This document shows positions 7,710 through 15,994 of a stretch of DNA of 64,000 nt, piece by piece. The DNA is from Variovorax beijingensis (GTDB taxonomy: Bacteria; Pseudomonadota; Gammaproteobacteria; Burkholderiales; Burkholderiaceae_C). The stretch covers positions 62,001 through 126,000 of the forward strand of contig NZ_RXFQ01000011.1 of NCBI RefSeq assembly GCF_003951285.1. The letters are read 5' to 3'. Both the position numbers and the translations under genes were made by a program. The notes under the pieces were generated by a model. It did not search any database, was not told where the DNA came from, and saw only the letters and a program-made list of their open reading frames with translations. Position 1 is the stretch's first letter, and each line of letters begins with the position of its first letter.

Positions 7710-9394
7710 TCGGATGCTTTCTGCTTGCTGCCGGCAGCGGCCGTGGCGTAGCCCATGGCGGCATCGGCTTCGCGCTGCGAAGCGGGGCGCTCGCCGGCCC
7801 GGCCCCAGCCGCCGCCGCCGGGCGTTTCGAGCCGCACGCGCTCGCCGCGCGCGAGCCGGATGCCGCGCATCTTCGACACCATGGGCGGCGTGTGCCACTC
7901 GCCCGCGTTCTCGTAGCGGAACACGTTGAGGGCGCCCGGGCCGCCGCCCGCGATGCCCTTGGGCGGCGAGGTGCCGCGCTCGCCGAAGACGAACACCTCG
8001 GCGTCCTTCTCGAGCAGTTCGATCTCGTAGACGGCGCCCAAACCGCCGCGATGCCGGCCGTCGCCGCCCGAGTCGGCGCGCAGCGACCATTCGGTGAAGC
8101 GCACGGGGTACGCGGCCTCGAGGATCTCGAGCGGCGGAATCGTCGCGGTCGAGATCGGCGCGTTGCCGTGCGACAGGCCGTCGCCGCCCGAATGGCCGCC
8201 GTGCCCGCCGCCGAAGAAGCTGAACATCACCCAGCGCTGACCTTCGCGGCCCTTGTCGCTGCGGTGGCCCGCAATCGACAGCGCGTTGATGGTGCCGTAG
8301 GCCTGCGCCACGGCGCGCGTGGGGTCGGCCTGCGCGGCGGCGCTGAAGATCACGTCGATCATGCGCAGGATGGTCTCGGTGTAGCCGCCGACCGGGCGCG
8401 GGCGCTCGGCGCTGATCACCAGCCGGTCCGGAATCACGAAGTCCACCGCGTCGAGCACGCCGGCGTTCGCGGGCACGTCGGGGAACAGGTGCTTGAGCGC
8501 GACGTAGCAGGCCGCGACCGCCGTGGCGCGCGAGATGTTCACCGGGCCGGCGCATTGCGGCGAGGTGCGCGAGAAGTCGAGCGTGAGCCGGTCGCCGGCC
8601 ACCGTCATGTCGAGCGCGATGGTGAGCGGCTCGTTCGTGATGCCGTCGTTGTCGAGCACATCCTCGAAGCTGTAGCGGCCATCGGGCAGCGAGGCGATGT
8701 GCGCGCGCATGAGGCGCAGCGCGCGGCTGCGCAGCTCGCCCAGCGCATTCAGCACCAGGCCGTCGCCGTATTCGTCGAGCAGGCCGTGCAGGCGCTTGGC
8801 ACCGAGCTCCAGCGCGGCGAGCTGGCCGTTGAGGTCGCCCCAGAGGCTGTCGGGCAGGCGCGTGTTGGCCTGCAGGATGGCGAGCACGTCGGCATCGAGC
8901 ACGCCGCCCTGCACGATGCGCACCGGCGGGATCTGCACCGCCTCCTGCCAGCACTCGGTGGCGGCCGGGTTGTAGTTGCCGGGCACCGCGCCGCCCACGT
9001 CGTGCCAGTGCGCGGCCGAGGCCATGTAGCAATACAGCTTGCCGTTGCGGAAGAAGGGCTTGACCAGCTTGAAGTCATTGGCGTGCGTGCCGCCGTCGTA
9101 GGCGTCGTTGCTGATCCAGATGTCGCCGTCCTTCATGCCGCCGCGCGGCGCGGCCGCCTTGGCGGTGGCGCGCACCGCGAAGGCCATGGCGCCCACGAAC
9201 ACCGGCAGGCCCGACTTGCCCTGCACCAGCGTGTCGCCGGTCGTGGCGTCGTACAGGCCGTGGCAGGCGTCGTGCGCCTCGGCAATGATGGGGTTGAACG
9301 CGCTGCGGTAGAGCGTGGCGTCCATCTCGTCGGCCACCTGTTCGAGGCGGCCGCGCAGCACGGCGAGCGTGACGGGGTCGAGGGTGTCGTTCAT
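7706..9394 (-). CDS. Hydantoinase B/oxoprolinase family protein (HyuB-type subunit)
   Basis: A 562-aa partner of HyuA. The opening LDPVTLAVLRGRLEQVADEM and the segment GDIWISNDAYDGGTHANDF are hallmarks of the hydantoinase B family, as is the glycine-rich FFGGGHGGHSGGDGLSHGNA stretch and the terminal ETPGGGGWG. Together with HyuA it should form the ATP-dependent cyclic amidase or carboxylase. The start is the ATG at 9394, only two bases after the stop of the Bug receptor gene, so the two are translated from the same message. The last residues (AGSKQKASE) are charged and probably disordered. Confidence 0.93.
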   Translation of the reverse strand: MNDTLDPVTLAVLRGRLEQVADEMDATLYRSAFNPIIAEAHDACHGLYDATTGDTLVQGKSGLPVFVGAMAFAVRATAKAAAPRGGMKDGDIWISNDAYDGGTHANDFKLVKPFFRNGKLYCYMASAAHWHDVGGAVPGNYNPAATECWQEAVQIPPVRIVQGGVLDADVLAILQANTRLPDSLWGDLNGQLAALELGAKRLHGLLDEYGDGLVLNALGELRSRALRLMRAHIASLPDGRYSFEDVLDNDGITNEPLTIALDMTVAGDRLTLDFSRTSPQCAGPVNISRATAVAACYVALKHLFPDVPANAGVLDAVDFVIPDRLVISAERPRPVGGYTETILRMIDVIFSAAAQADPTRAVAQAYGTINALSIAGHRSDKGREGQRWVMFSFFGGGHGGHSGGDGLSHGNAPISTATIPPLEILEAAYPVRFTEWSLRADSGGDGRHRGGLGAVYEIELLEKDAEVFVFGERGTSPPKGIAGGGPGALNVFRYENAGEWHTPPMVSKMRGIRLARGERVRLETPGGGGWGRAGERPASQREADAAMGYATAAAGSKQKASE

Positions 9395-9396
9395 GT

Positions 9397-10368
9397 TCAG
9401 TCCACTTTCGCGCCGCTGGTCTTGACGACCTTGGCCCATTTGTCGATCTCGCGCTTCACGTGCGCGGCGAATTCCGCCTGGGTGGAGCCCACCGGCTCGG
9501 CGCCCAGCGCCGTCAGCTTCTCGCGCACGTCGGGCAGCTTCAGGATGCGCTGCACCTCGGCCGAGAGCTTGTCCACCACGGGCTGCGGCGTGCCCTTGGG
9601 CGCGAACAGGCCCGACCATGCATCGGCGTAGAAGCCCGGGTAGGTCTCTGCAATGGTCGGCAAGTCGGGCAGCGACGGCGCGCGGCGCAGGCTGGTGAGC
9701 GCAATGGCGCGCAGCTTGCCGGCCTTGACATGCGGCAGCGCCGAAGGCAGGCCGTCGACCATCATCTGCACCTGCCCCGCGAGCAGGTCCGACACGGCCG
9801 GCGCGCTGCCCTTGTAGGGCACGTGCGCGATGTCGACGCCGGCCTCGGACTTGAGCATTTCCATGCCCAGGTGCGCGGCCGTGCCGTTGCCGAGCGAGGC
9901 GTAGTTGAGCTTGCCGGGCTCCTTCCTCGCGAGCGCCACGAGCTCGGCCAGATTCTTCGCCGGCACCGAGGGATGCACCACCAGCACGTTGGGCACCACC
10001 GCCACCTGGCTGATGGCGACGAAGTCGGCCACCGGGTCGTAGGGCATCTTGCTGTAGAGCGAGGTGTTGATCGCATGCGAGCCGGTCACGCCCATCACCA
10101 GCGTGTAGCCGTCGGCCGGCGCCTTGGCGACGAGGTCGGAGCCGACATTGCCGCCCGCGCCCGCACGGTTGTCGACCACCACCGGCTGGCCCCAGTGCTC
10201 GCCCATCTTCACGGCGACCAGGCGCGCCGCCGCGTCGGTGGCGCCGCCGGGCGGGAACGGCACGACGATGCGGATCGCCTTGTTCGGAAAGTCGCCCGCC
10301 TGCGCGGCGGCGGCGAGCGGCAGGCAGACGAGGAGCAGCGTGCTCGCGAGATGGCGCAGGAGTTTCAT
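9397..10368 (-). CDS. Bug family tripartite tricarboxylate transporter receptor
   Basis: A 323-aa periplasmic binding protein. Residues 1-24 form a Sec signal peptide ending AAAAQA. The mature part has IRIVVPFPPGGATDAAARL, DNRAGAGGNVGSD and HVPYKGSAPAVSDLLAGQVQ, the standard Bug (Bordetella uptake gene) motifs; these proteins bind carboxylates, amides or aromatic acids between two lobes. No TctA/TctB membrane genes are in the window, so it is an orphan that may share a distant permease or act as a sensor. It sits between the MmgE/PrpD gene and hyuB in the long operon and may recognise the pathway substrate or an intermediate. Confidence 0.93.
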   Translation of the reverse strand: MKLLRHLASTLLLVCLPLAAAAQAGDFPNKAIRIVVPFPPGGATDAAARLVAVKMGEHWGQPVVVDNRAGAGGNVGSDLVAKAPADGYTLVMGVTGSHAINTSLYSKMPYDPVADFVAISQVAVVPNVLVVHPSVPAKNLAELVALARKEPGKLNYASLGNGTAAHLGMEMLKSEAGVDIAHVPYKGSAPAVSDLLAGQVQMMVDGLPSALPHVKAGKLRAIALTSLRRAPSLPDLPTIAETYPGFYADAWSGLFAPKGTPQPVVDKLSAEVQRILKLPDVREKLTALGAEPVGSTQAEFAAHVKREIDKWAKVVKTSGAKVD

Positions 10369-10398
10369 GGTGGGTAGGTGGTGAGAGTGGTGAGTGGT

Positions 10399-11736
10399 TC
10401 AGGCGGCGGCAAGCTGCTGCCACAGCTCGCGGAGGCTGGCGCCGGCGGGCGCGTCCAGCACGCCCTCGCAGAACCGCGCGGCCTTCGGGCCCGCCACGCT
10501 GTGCGCGGCGTAGTGCGCGAACTTGGCGACGAGTGCCGCGCGGTCGAGCGGATGGGCGGCATCGCCAGCGATGGTCCCGACGGTTTCCTCGTGCGTGCCA
10601 CCCGAGTGCGACACCTGGAGCGTGGCGCCGCGCTGCTTGCGCGCCGTCAGGCCGGCATCGGTTTCGAGCACGACCAGGGCTTCGAGCCGCCGCAGCTCGG
10701 CATCGTCGAAGCGCGGCGCGGCATAGGCCGAGGGATCGACATCGCCGAAGCGCAGCATCGCCGCGACGCCGAAAGACAGGCTGAACTGCGCCTGGATCGG
10801 CGTGCGCGGCGCGCGGTTGCCGCAGTAGACGATGGCCTCTTCGTATATCTTGAGCACGATGCCCTGGATGCCGGTGGTGTCCCGGACCAGCTGCTCGCGG
10901 ATCCGGCGCGCGGCGGTGGCGCCGTAGTGCACGTGGCGCACGGCCGCGAAGGGCTTGAGGTAGGCATCGCGCAGCAGCAAGGTCGCCGCATCGGGCAGCG
11001 GCTGCGCGGTCGCGGCCGAGTGCGCGTGCGCGTAGTGCGCCAGCGCACCATCGGGCGCGTCGATGCCCGCCGCGCTCGCAAGGGCCGCCTGCAGCCCCAG
11101 CGATGCGCTGTGGCCGAGGTAGGTGTTGCGCGCGGTGCGGCCCTGCTGCACCGGCAGGTAGAGGCTGGTCGGGAGCTGGCAGGCCGCGATGTCGATGGCC
11201 TGCACGATGCCCGCCGGCGGCAGCGCGAGCAGGCGCGCCACGCCGGCCGCCACGCCCAGCGCGGGCCAGTTGGCATCGACATGCATGCCGGGCCGGATGC
11301 GCAGCCAGGCGCCGCAGCGCGCGCCGACCTCGTAGCCGAGCACGAAGGCATCGATGAACTCGCCGAGGCTGGCACCGCGCCGCAGTGCGAGCGGCAGCAG
11401 CGCCGCCACCAGGGGCACGCCGGGCCGGCCGTGCGCAAGTGCATGGCCCTCGCAGGCCTCGTCCCAGGTCGCGGCCATGGCCAGCACCTGCGCGGCGGCC
11501 TGCACCGCCATCGGCGGGCCGCCGGGAAAGGAAAAGTCGCCGGGTTCGCAGGCCGCGAGCGCGGCTTCGAGGCGCTGCACTTCGCTCGCGTGCCGGCCCG
11601 CGAGCGCGCAGCCGACGGTATCGGCCAACAGACGCCGCGCCTGCAGCGCGGCCTCGGCAGTTGCCGGCTGCGCCGCGTGCAGCGCCACCGTGGCCTGCAG
11701 CACCGCGCGTTGCGGATCGCGTTCAGTGCTGTGCAT
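10399..11736 (-). CDS. MmgE/PrpD family protein
   Basis: A 445-aa member of the MmgE/PrpD family, which includes 2-methylcitrate dehydratase, cis-aconitate decarboxylase and iminodisuccinate epimerase. The amino half is the helical domain (LADTVGCALAGRH, EGHALAHGRPGVPLVAALLP) and the carboxy part contains KPFAAVRHVHYGATAA, corresponding to the family's KPYPCCRxxH region. The substrate is a di- or tricarboxylate. It starts inside the small hydratase subunit gene (14-base overlap, 11723-11736), so the two are made together. In this operon it could dehydrate, isomerise or decarboxylate the compound handled by the aconitase-type enzyme. Confidence 0.88.
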   Translation of the reverse strand: MHSTERDPQRAVLQATVALHAAQPATAEAALQARRLLADTVGCALAGRHASEVQRLEAALAACEPGDFSFPGGPPMAVQAAAQVLAMAATWDEACEGHALAHGRPGVPLVAALLPLALRRGASLGEFIDAFVLGYEVGARCGAWLRIRPGMHVDANWPALGVAAGVARLLALPPAGIVQAIDIAACQLPTSLYLPVQQGRTARNTYLGHSASLGLQAALASAAGIDAPDGALAHYAHAHSAATAQPLPDAATLLLRDAYLKPFAAVRHVHYGATAARRIREQLVRDTTGIQGIVLKIYEEAIVYCGNRAPRTPIQAQFSLSFGVAAMLRFGDVDPSAYAAPRFDDAELRRLEALVVLETDAGLTARKQRGATLQVSHSGGTHEETVGTIAGDAAHPLDRAALVAKFAHYAAHSVAGPKAARFCEGVLDAPAGASLRELWQQLAAA

Positions 11737-12247
11737 CGGCTTCTTTCTTGGCGGCCATGCGCTGGCGCAGCAGCCGCAGCAGGCCGCCGGCGTCGACCAT
11801 CTCCATCAGGAAGCCCGGCACGGGCTCGCAGGCGAGCGTGCGCGCGCCGGTGGTGCGCACCGCGGGCGTGCGGGTGTCGAGCGCAATGCGCTCGCCGTCC
11901 TGCAACGACTCGGCCTCGGCGCAGGTCAGGAGCAGCAGGCCCACGTTGAAGGCATTGCGGAAATACAGGCCGCTGTACGAGGGCGCGATCACCGCCGCCA
12001 CGCCCAGCTGAACGAGCACGGCGGCCGCCTGCTCGCGCGAGGAGCCGATGCCGAAGTTCGGGCCCGCCACGATCACGTCGCCGGGGCGCACGTCGCGCGC
12101 GAAATCGGGGCGGACGGCTTCGAGGCAATGCTTCGCGATGACGTCGATGCCGTGCTTCATCGCATGGCCGGGCGCGAGCGCATCGGTGTCGACGTCGGCG
12201 CCCAGGCGCCACACCCGGTGCGGGCGGTGCAGGGTTTGCGCGGTCAT
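11723..12247 (-). CDS. Aconitase-type hydratase, small subunit (LeuD/DmdB-like)
   Basis: A 174-aa swivel domain of the aconitase superfamily. It has the DVDTDALAPG start region and GPNFGIGSSREQAA, the conserved loop that places the substrate-binding Ser and Arg at the active site. Separate small subunits occur in isopropylmalate isomerase (LeuCD), homoaconitase and dimethylmaleate hydratase (DmdAB). It follows the large subunit with a four-base overlap (12244-12247). A leucine role is unlikely because the flanking genes are catabolic and no leuB or leuA is nearby. The highly acidic or Ala-rich tail has no special feature. Confidence 0.9.
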   Translation of the reverse strand: MTAQTLHRPHRVWRLGADVDTDALAPGHAMKHGIDVIAKHCLEAVRPDFARDVRPGDVIVAGPNFGIGSSREQAAAVLVQLGVAAVIAPSYSGLYFRNAFNVGLLLLTCAEAESLQDGERIALDTRTPAVRTTGARTLACEPVPGFLMEMVDAGGLLRLLRQRMAAKKEADAQH

Positions 12248-13530
12248 GCGAGCACCTCGCGCGGGTCGGTCACGCAGCCGCGCAGTGCGGCCGCGGCCAC
12301 CGTGTAGGGCGAGCCCAGGTACACCTGCGCGGTCGGCGAGCCCATGCGGCCCTTAAAGTTGCGTGCCGTGGTCGAGATCACCGTGACGCCGTCGCCCATC
12401 GGATCGCCGTAGCCCGAGCAGGCGCCGCAGGCGGTCGGAAAGAGTTCGGCACCGGCGTCCATCAGCACCTGCAGCACGCCCTCTTCGCGCGCCCGCTCCT
12501 GGTCGTGCAGGCTGGCCGGCGCCACGATCAGGCGGATGCCCGCCGCCACCTTGTGTCCGCGCAGCACCTGGGCCGCGGCGCGCAGGTCGTCGAGCTTGGC
12601 GCCGGTGCAGGCGCCGATGTAGGCCACGTCGACATGCGTGCCCAGGTACCGGCTCACGCCGTGCGCATTGGCCGGGCTGTGCGGCGCGGCGACGTAGGGC
12701 TCGAGCGCGGCGGCGTCGAAGCGGTGGTGCGTGAGCACGGCGCCTTCGTCGGTGAACCACGGCGCCATGTCGACCGGCGGGGCGCCGGCTTGCGCAAGGA
12801 ACGCGGCGGTGGTGGCGTCGGGCGCGATCAGGCCGGCCTGCGCACCCAGCTCGGCGCTCATGTTGGAGAGCGTCATGCGCTCCTGCATCGACAGCGCGGC
12901 GACCGCCGGGCCGGCGAACTCCACCGCCTGGTAGCGCCCGCCGTTCATGCCGAAGCGGCCGATCATGTGCAGCATCATGTCCTTGGCGGTCACGCCGGCG
13001 GGCAGCGCGCCGTCCCACCACATGCGAATGGTTTCCGGCACGCGCAGCCAGATCTCGCCGGTGACCATCACGCCCAGCATCTCGGTGCTGCCGATGCCGA
13101 ACATGTAGGCGCCGAATGCGCCGCCCGTGGGCGAATGCGAGTCGCCGCCCACGCACAGCATGCCGGGGCGGATGTGGCCATGCTGCGGCACCACCACGTG
13201 GCAGATGCCCTGGCTGTCGTACACGTGCGGCAGCTGCTGGTCGCGCGCCCAGTCGCGCGCAATGCGCACGATGCGGCGCGAGTCGTCGTCGCGCTCGGGC
13301 ACGTAGTGGTCCATGACGAGCACCACGCGGGACCGGTCCCAGATCTGCGCGCCGAGCTCCTCGAGCATCGGCTGCAGCCGGCGCGGACCGGAGGAGTCGT
13401 GGAACATGGCCATGTCGACGCCGCAGGTCACGATCTCGCCCACCGCCACCTGCGCGCGGCCGCTGGCGCGCGCGATGAGCTTCTGCGCCAGCGTCTGCGC
13501 CGGCGCGCGGCCTGGAGCGTTGGATGTCAT
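12244..13530 (-). CDS. Aconitase-type hydratase, large subunit (LeuC/DmdA-like)
   Basis: A 428-aa large subunit of the aconitase superfamily. The three cysteines binding a 4Fe-4S cluster are in GACTGAKLDD (Cys308) and CGACSGYG (Cys368, Cys371). Other family motifs are VGGDSHSPTGGAFGAYMFGIG at 127-147, which carries substrate residues. Enzymes of this size class add or remove water on a 2-substituted maleate or malate. The start at 13530 overlaps the upstream Bug gene stop by four bases. With the small subunit, the PEP-mutase-type lyase and HyuAB in one operon, dimethylmaleate-hydratase-like chemistry is plausible; methylcitrate or isopropylmalate substrates are the alternatives. Confidence 0.9.
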   Translation of the reverse strand: MTSNAPGRAPAQTLAQKLIARASGRAQVAVGEIVTCGVDMAMFHDSSGPRRLQPMLEELGAQIWDRSRVVLVMDHYVPERDDDSRRIVRIARDWARDQQLPHVYDSQGICHVVVPQHGHIRPGMLCVGGDSHSPTGGAFGAYMFGIGSTEMLGVMVTGEIWLRVPETIRMWWDGALPAGVTAKDMMLHMIGRFGMNGGRYQAVEFAGPAVAALSMQERMTLSNMSAELGAQAGLIAPDATTAAFLAQAGAPPVDMAPWFTDEGAVLTHHRFDAAALEPYVAAPHSPANAHGVSRYLGTHVDVAYIGACTGAKLDDLRAAAQVLRGHKVAAGIRLIVAPASLHDQERAREEGVLQVLMDAGAELFPTACGACSGYGDPMGDGVTVISTTARNFKGRMGSPTAQVYLGSPYTVAAAALRGCVTDPREVLA

Positions 13531-14492
13531 TCCGGCTTGGCTCCCGAGAACTTGACGACCTTGGCCCAGCGCGTGATCTCGCTCTGCACGAAGGCGGAGA
13601 ACTGCTCGGACGAGTTGCCCACCGGTATCGCGCCCTCGGTTTCGAGGCGCTGGCGCATGTCGGCCTGCTGCAGCGCATGGCGCGCGGCATCGCCGACCTG
13701 CTTCACACGCTCCGCCGGCATGCGGGCCGGGCCGAAGAGGCCGAACCATGCGCTCGACTCGTAGCCCGGCAGCGCCTCCGCAATGGCGGGCACCTCGGAA
13801 AAGGCCGAAAGCCGCCTGGCCGTGGTCACCCCCAGCGCCCTGAGCTTGCCGGCCTGGATGTGCGCCTTGACGTTGCCCACGGCCGCGAACATCAGCTGCA
13901 CCTGGCCGGCGAGCACGTCCTGCACGGCGGGCGAGGTGCCCTTGTAGGGGATGTTGACGATGTCGACGCCCGACTGCATCTTGAAGGCCTCGCCCGCCAT
14001 GTGCAGCGACGAGCCCACCGCGCCGATCGCGAAGTTGAGCTGGCCCGGCTTCGCCTTGGCGAGTGCGATGAGTTCACGCACGTCCTTCGCAGGCACCGAC
14101 GGGTGCGCGACGAGGATCGAGGGCGACGTCGCCACGCAGGTGAGCGCGGTGAAGTCCTTCACCGGGTCGAAAGGCAGCGCCGGATAGAGCGTGGCATTGA
14201 TCGCATGGCTGGTGAAGCTCATCAGCAGCGTGTTGCCGTCGGCTGCGGCCTTGGCCACGGCATCGGCCGCGATGTTGCCGCCCGCGCCGGGCCGGTTCTC
14301 GACGATCACCGTGCGGCCCAGCGCCGGCCCCATGCTGACGGCCAGCGAACGGGCCAGCGTGTCGGTCGAGCCGCCCGCAGGCGCACCGACGAGGATGCGC
14401 AGCGGCGCATTGCCGATTTGCGCGCGTGCGCCGCCGGCCATGGCCAGCGAGGCCATCGCGGTGGACGAAATGAGGATGTCGCGGCGTTTCAT
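13527..14492 (-). CDS. Bug family tripartite tricarboxylate transporter receptor (second copy)
   Basis: A 321-aa periplasmic receptor. The first 24 residues, MKRRDILISSTAMASLAMAG plus ARA, look like a Tat-type or Sec signal with a twin arginine. The mature protein has LRILVGAPAGGSTDTLARSL, NRPGAGGNIAADAV and IPYKGTSPAVQDVLAGQVQ. It is a paralogue of the receptor at 9397-10368 but clearly diverged, so the two probably bind different ligands. No TctAB permease is in the window. Its stop overlaps the start of the hydratase large subunit (13527-13530), and it follows the LivF gene by 33 bases, so it is a member of the same operon. Confidence 0.92.
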   Translation of the reverse strand: MKRRDILISSTAMASLAMAGGARAQIGNAPLRILVGAPAGGSTDTLARSLAVSMGPALGRTVIVENRPGAGGNIAADAVAKAAADGNTLLMSFTSHAINATLYPALPFDPVKDFTALTCVATSPSILVAHPSVPAKDVRELIALAKAKPGQLNFAIGAVGSSLHMAGEAFKMQSGVDIVNIPYKGTSPAVQDVLAGQVQLMFAAVGNVKAHIQAGKLRALGVTTARRLSAFSEVPAIAEALPGYESSAWFGLFGPARMPAERVKQVGDAARHALQQADMRQRLETEGAIPVGNSSEQFSAFVQSEITRWAKVVKFSGAKPE

Positions 14493-14525
14493 GAAGTCTC
14501 CCGGTTCATTTTTTTCGAGGGCACG

Positions 14526-15236
14526 TCAGAGCCCCAGGTAGGCGCGCCGCAGTTCGTCGCTGCCGAGCAGTTCGCCGGGCAGGCCCGAAAAGCGCACGCT
14601 GCCGTTCTCCAGCACGTAGGCGCGGTCCGCGATCTCGAGCGACTGGCCCACGTTCTGCTCCACCAGCAGCACCGCGAGGCCGCCATCGCGCAGTTCGCGG
14701 ATCAGCGTGAACATCTCTTCCACCAGCCGCGGCGAAAGCCCGAGCGAGGGCTCGTCGAGGATCAGCAGCACGGGCTCGGCCATGAGCCCGCGCGCGATGG
14801 CCAGCATCTGCTGCTCGCCGCCGCTCATGGTGCCGGCGTGCTGCGCCATGCGTTCCTTGAGCCGCGGGAAGATGTGGAACATCTTCTCGACGTTGGCCGC
14901 GCGGCGCTCGCGCGCCCGCGTGAACGAACCGAGCTCCAGGTTCTCCAGCACGCTGAGGTTGGGAAACACCTTGCGGCCCTCGGGCACCTGGATCAGGCCG
15001 GCCTTGACCACGTCGCGGTAGTGCGCGCCACTGAGGTCCCGGCCGTCGAAGCGCACATTGCCGCTCCAGGCGGGGCACAGGCCGCAGACCATCTTGTTGA
15101 GGGTGGACTTGCCCGCGCCGTTGCTGCCGAGCAGCGCAACCATTTCGCCGGCATTCACCTGCAGGTCGACGCCGCGCAGCACCTCGACGCGGCCGTAGCC
15201 GCCGCGCAGGCCCTGGATGTCCAGCAACGCGGTCAT
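14526..15236 (-). CDS. Branched-chain amino acid-type ABC transporter ATP-binding protein (LivF-like)
   Basis: A 236-aa ATPase. Walker A is GSNGAGKST, the signature is SGGEQQM and Walker B is LLILDEPS. The LivF-type IQVPEGRKVFPNLSVLENLE segment is present, which distinguishes it from LivG. It energises uptake by the two membrane subunits encoded upstream. Liv-type importers carry amino acids, urea, amides and aromatic acids, so the name does not fix the substrate. The start overlaps the LivG stop by four bases (15233-15236). Confidence 0.93.
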   Translation of the reverse strand: MTALLDIQGLRGGYGRVEVLRGVDLQVNAGEMVALLGSNGAGKSTLNKMVCGLCPAWSGNVRFDGRDLSGAHYRDVVKAGLIQVPEGRKVFPNLSVLENLELGSFTRARERRAANVEKMFHIFPRLKERMAQHAGTMSGGEQQMLAIARGLMAEPVLLILDEPSLGLSPRLVEEMFTLIRELRDGGLAVLLVEQNVGQSLEIADRAYVLENGSVRFSGLPGELLGSDELRRAYLGL

Positions 15237-15994
15237 TCGACAGCTCCCGAAGCGGCCTTGCGCAGCCGCGCCGCGGTGCCATGGCCCAGGTAGGCCTCGA
15301 CGACCTTGTCGTCGGAGGTCACTTGCGCCGGGCTGCCCTCGGCAATCAGCTGGCCCTGCGCCAGCACCCACACATGCTCGGCCAGGTGCATCACCGCCTG
15401 CATCACGTGCTCGATCATCAGCACCGTGACGCCGCTGTCGGCAATGCCGCGCACCACCGGCATCATCTCGGCGATCTCCTGCGGGTTGAGGCCGGCCAGT
15501 ACTTCGTCGAGCAGCAGCAGGCGCGGGCGCGTGGCCAGCGCGCGCGCCAGTTCGAGCCGCTTGCGGCCGGCCACCGTGAGGTCCGACGCGGGTTTGTCGA
15601 GCTGCGGCGCGAGGCCCACGCGCAGCGCGATGGCCTCGGCATGCGCCAGCGCCTCGCGGCGGCCGCGCAGGTGCAGGTGCGCACCGACCGCGATGTTCTC
15701 GCGCACCGTCTGCGCCGCGAAGGGCTTCACGATCTGGAAGGTGCGCGTCATGCCGAGCAGCGCATTGCGGTGCGGTTCGCGGCCCGTGATGTCCTGGTCC
15801 GCGAAACGCACGGTGCCGGCGTCGGGCTTGAGGAAGCCCGACATCAGCGCGAACAGCGTGGTCTTGCCGGCACCGTTGGGGCCGATCAGCGCGCTCAGGC
15901 TGCCCTCCTTCACCGACAGGCTGACGTCCTGCACGGCCTTCAGTCCGCCGAAGGAACGCGAGAGTCCGCCCACGGCCAGCAGCGCCTCAGTCAT
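15233..15994 (-). CDS. Branched-chain amino acid-type ABC transporter ATP-binding protein (LivG-like)
   Basis: A 253-aa ATPase with Walker A GPNGAGKTT, Walker B LLLLDEVLAGLNP and the LivG-type RTFQIVKPF segment after the nucleotide-binding core. The signature region reads LTVAGRKRLELARAL, an acceptable LivG variant. It pairs with LivF on the cytoplasmic face of the importer. I chose the ATG at 15994, giving MTEALLAVGG, rather than an upstream in-frame codon, because it overlaps the permease stop by eight bases and aligns with family amino ends. Confidence 0.92.
   Translation of the reverse strand: MTEALLAVGGLSRSFGGLKAVQDVSLSVKEGSLSALIGPNGAGKTTLFALMSGFLKPDAGTVRFADQDITGREPHRNALLGMTRTFQIVKPFAAQTVRENIAVGAHLHLRGRREALAHAEAIALRVGLAPQLDKPASDLTVAGRKRLELARALATRPRLLLLDEVLAGLNPQEIAEMMPVVRGIADSGVTVLMIEHVMQAVMHLAEHVWVLAQGQLIAEGSPAQVTSDDKVVEAYLGHGTAARLRKAASGAVE

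Noticed and set aside
5655..9032. A very long minus-strand open frame joining the end of hyuB in a wrong frame to hyuA
   Set aside because: The upstream part has no family character and is Arg/Ala/Pro-rich, as expected of a shadow frame in GC-rich DNA; hyuA starts at 7709 and hyuB is read in another frame.
5682..9631. Long plus-strand open frames opposite the hyuA, hyuB and Bug genes
   Set aside because: His/Arg/Gly-rich shadow translations without domain motifs, antisense to genes with strong family evidence.
12244..13530. Calling the hydratase pair leuCD
   Set aside because: No leucine genes nearby and a catabolic operon context with HyuAB and a PEP-mutase-type lyase.
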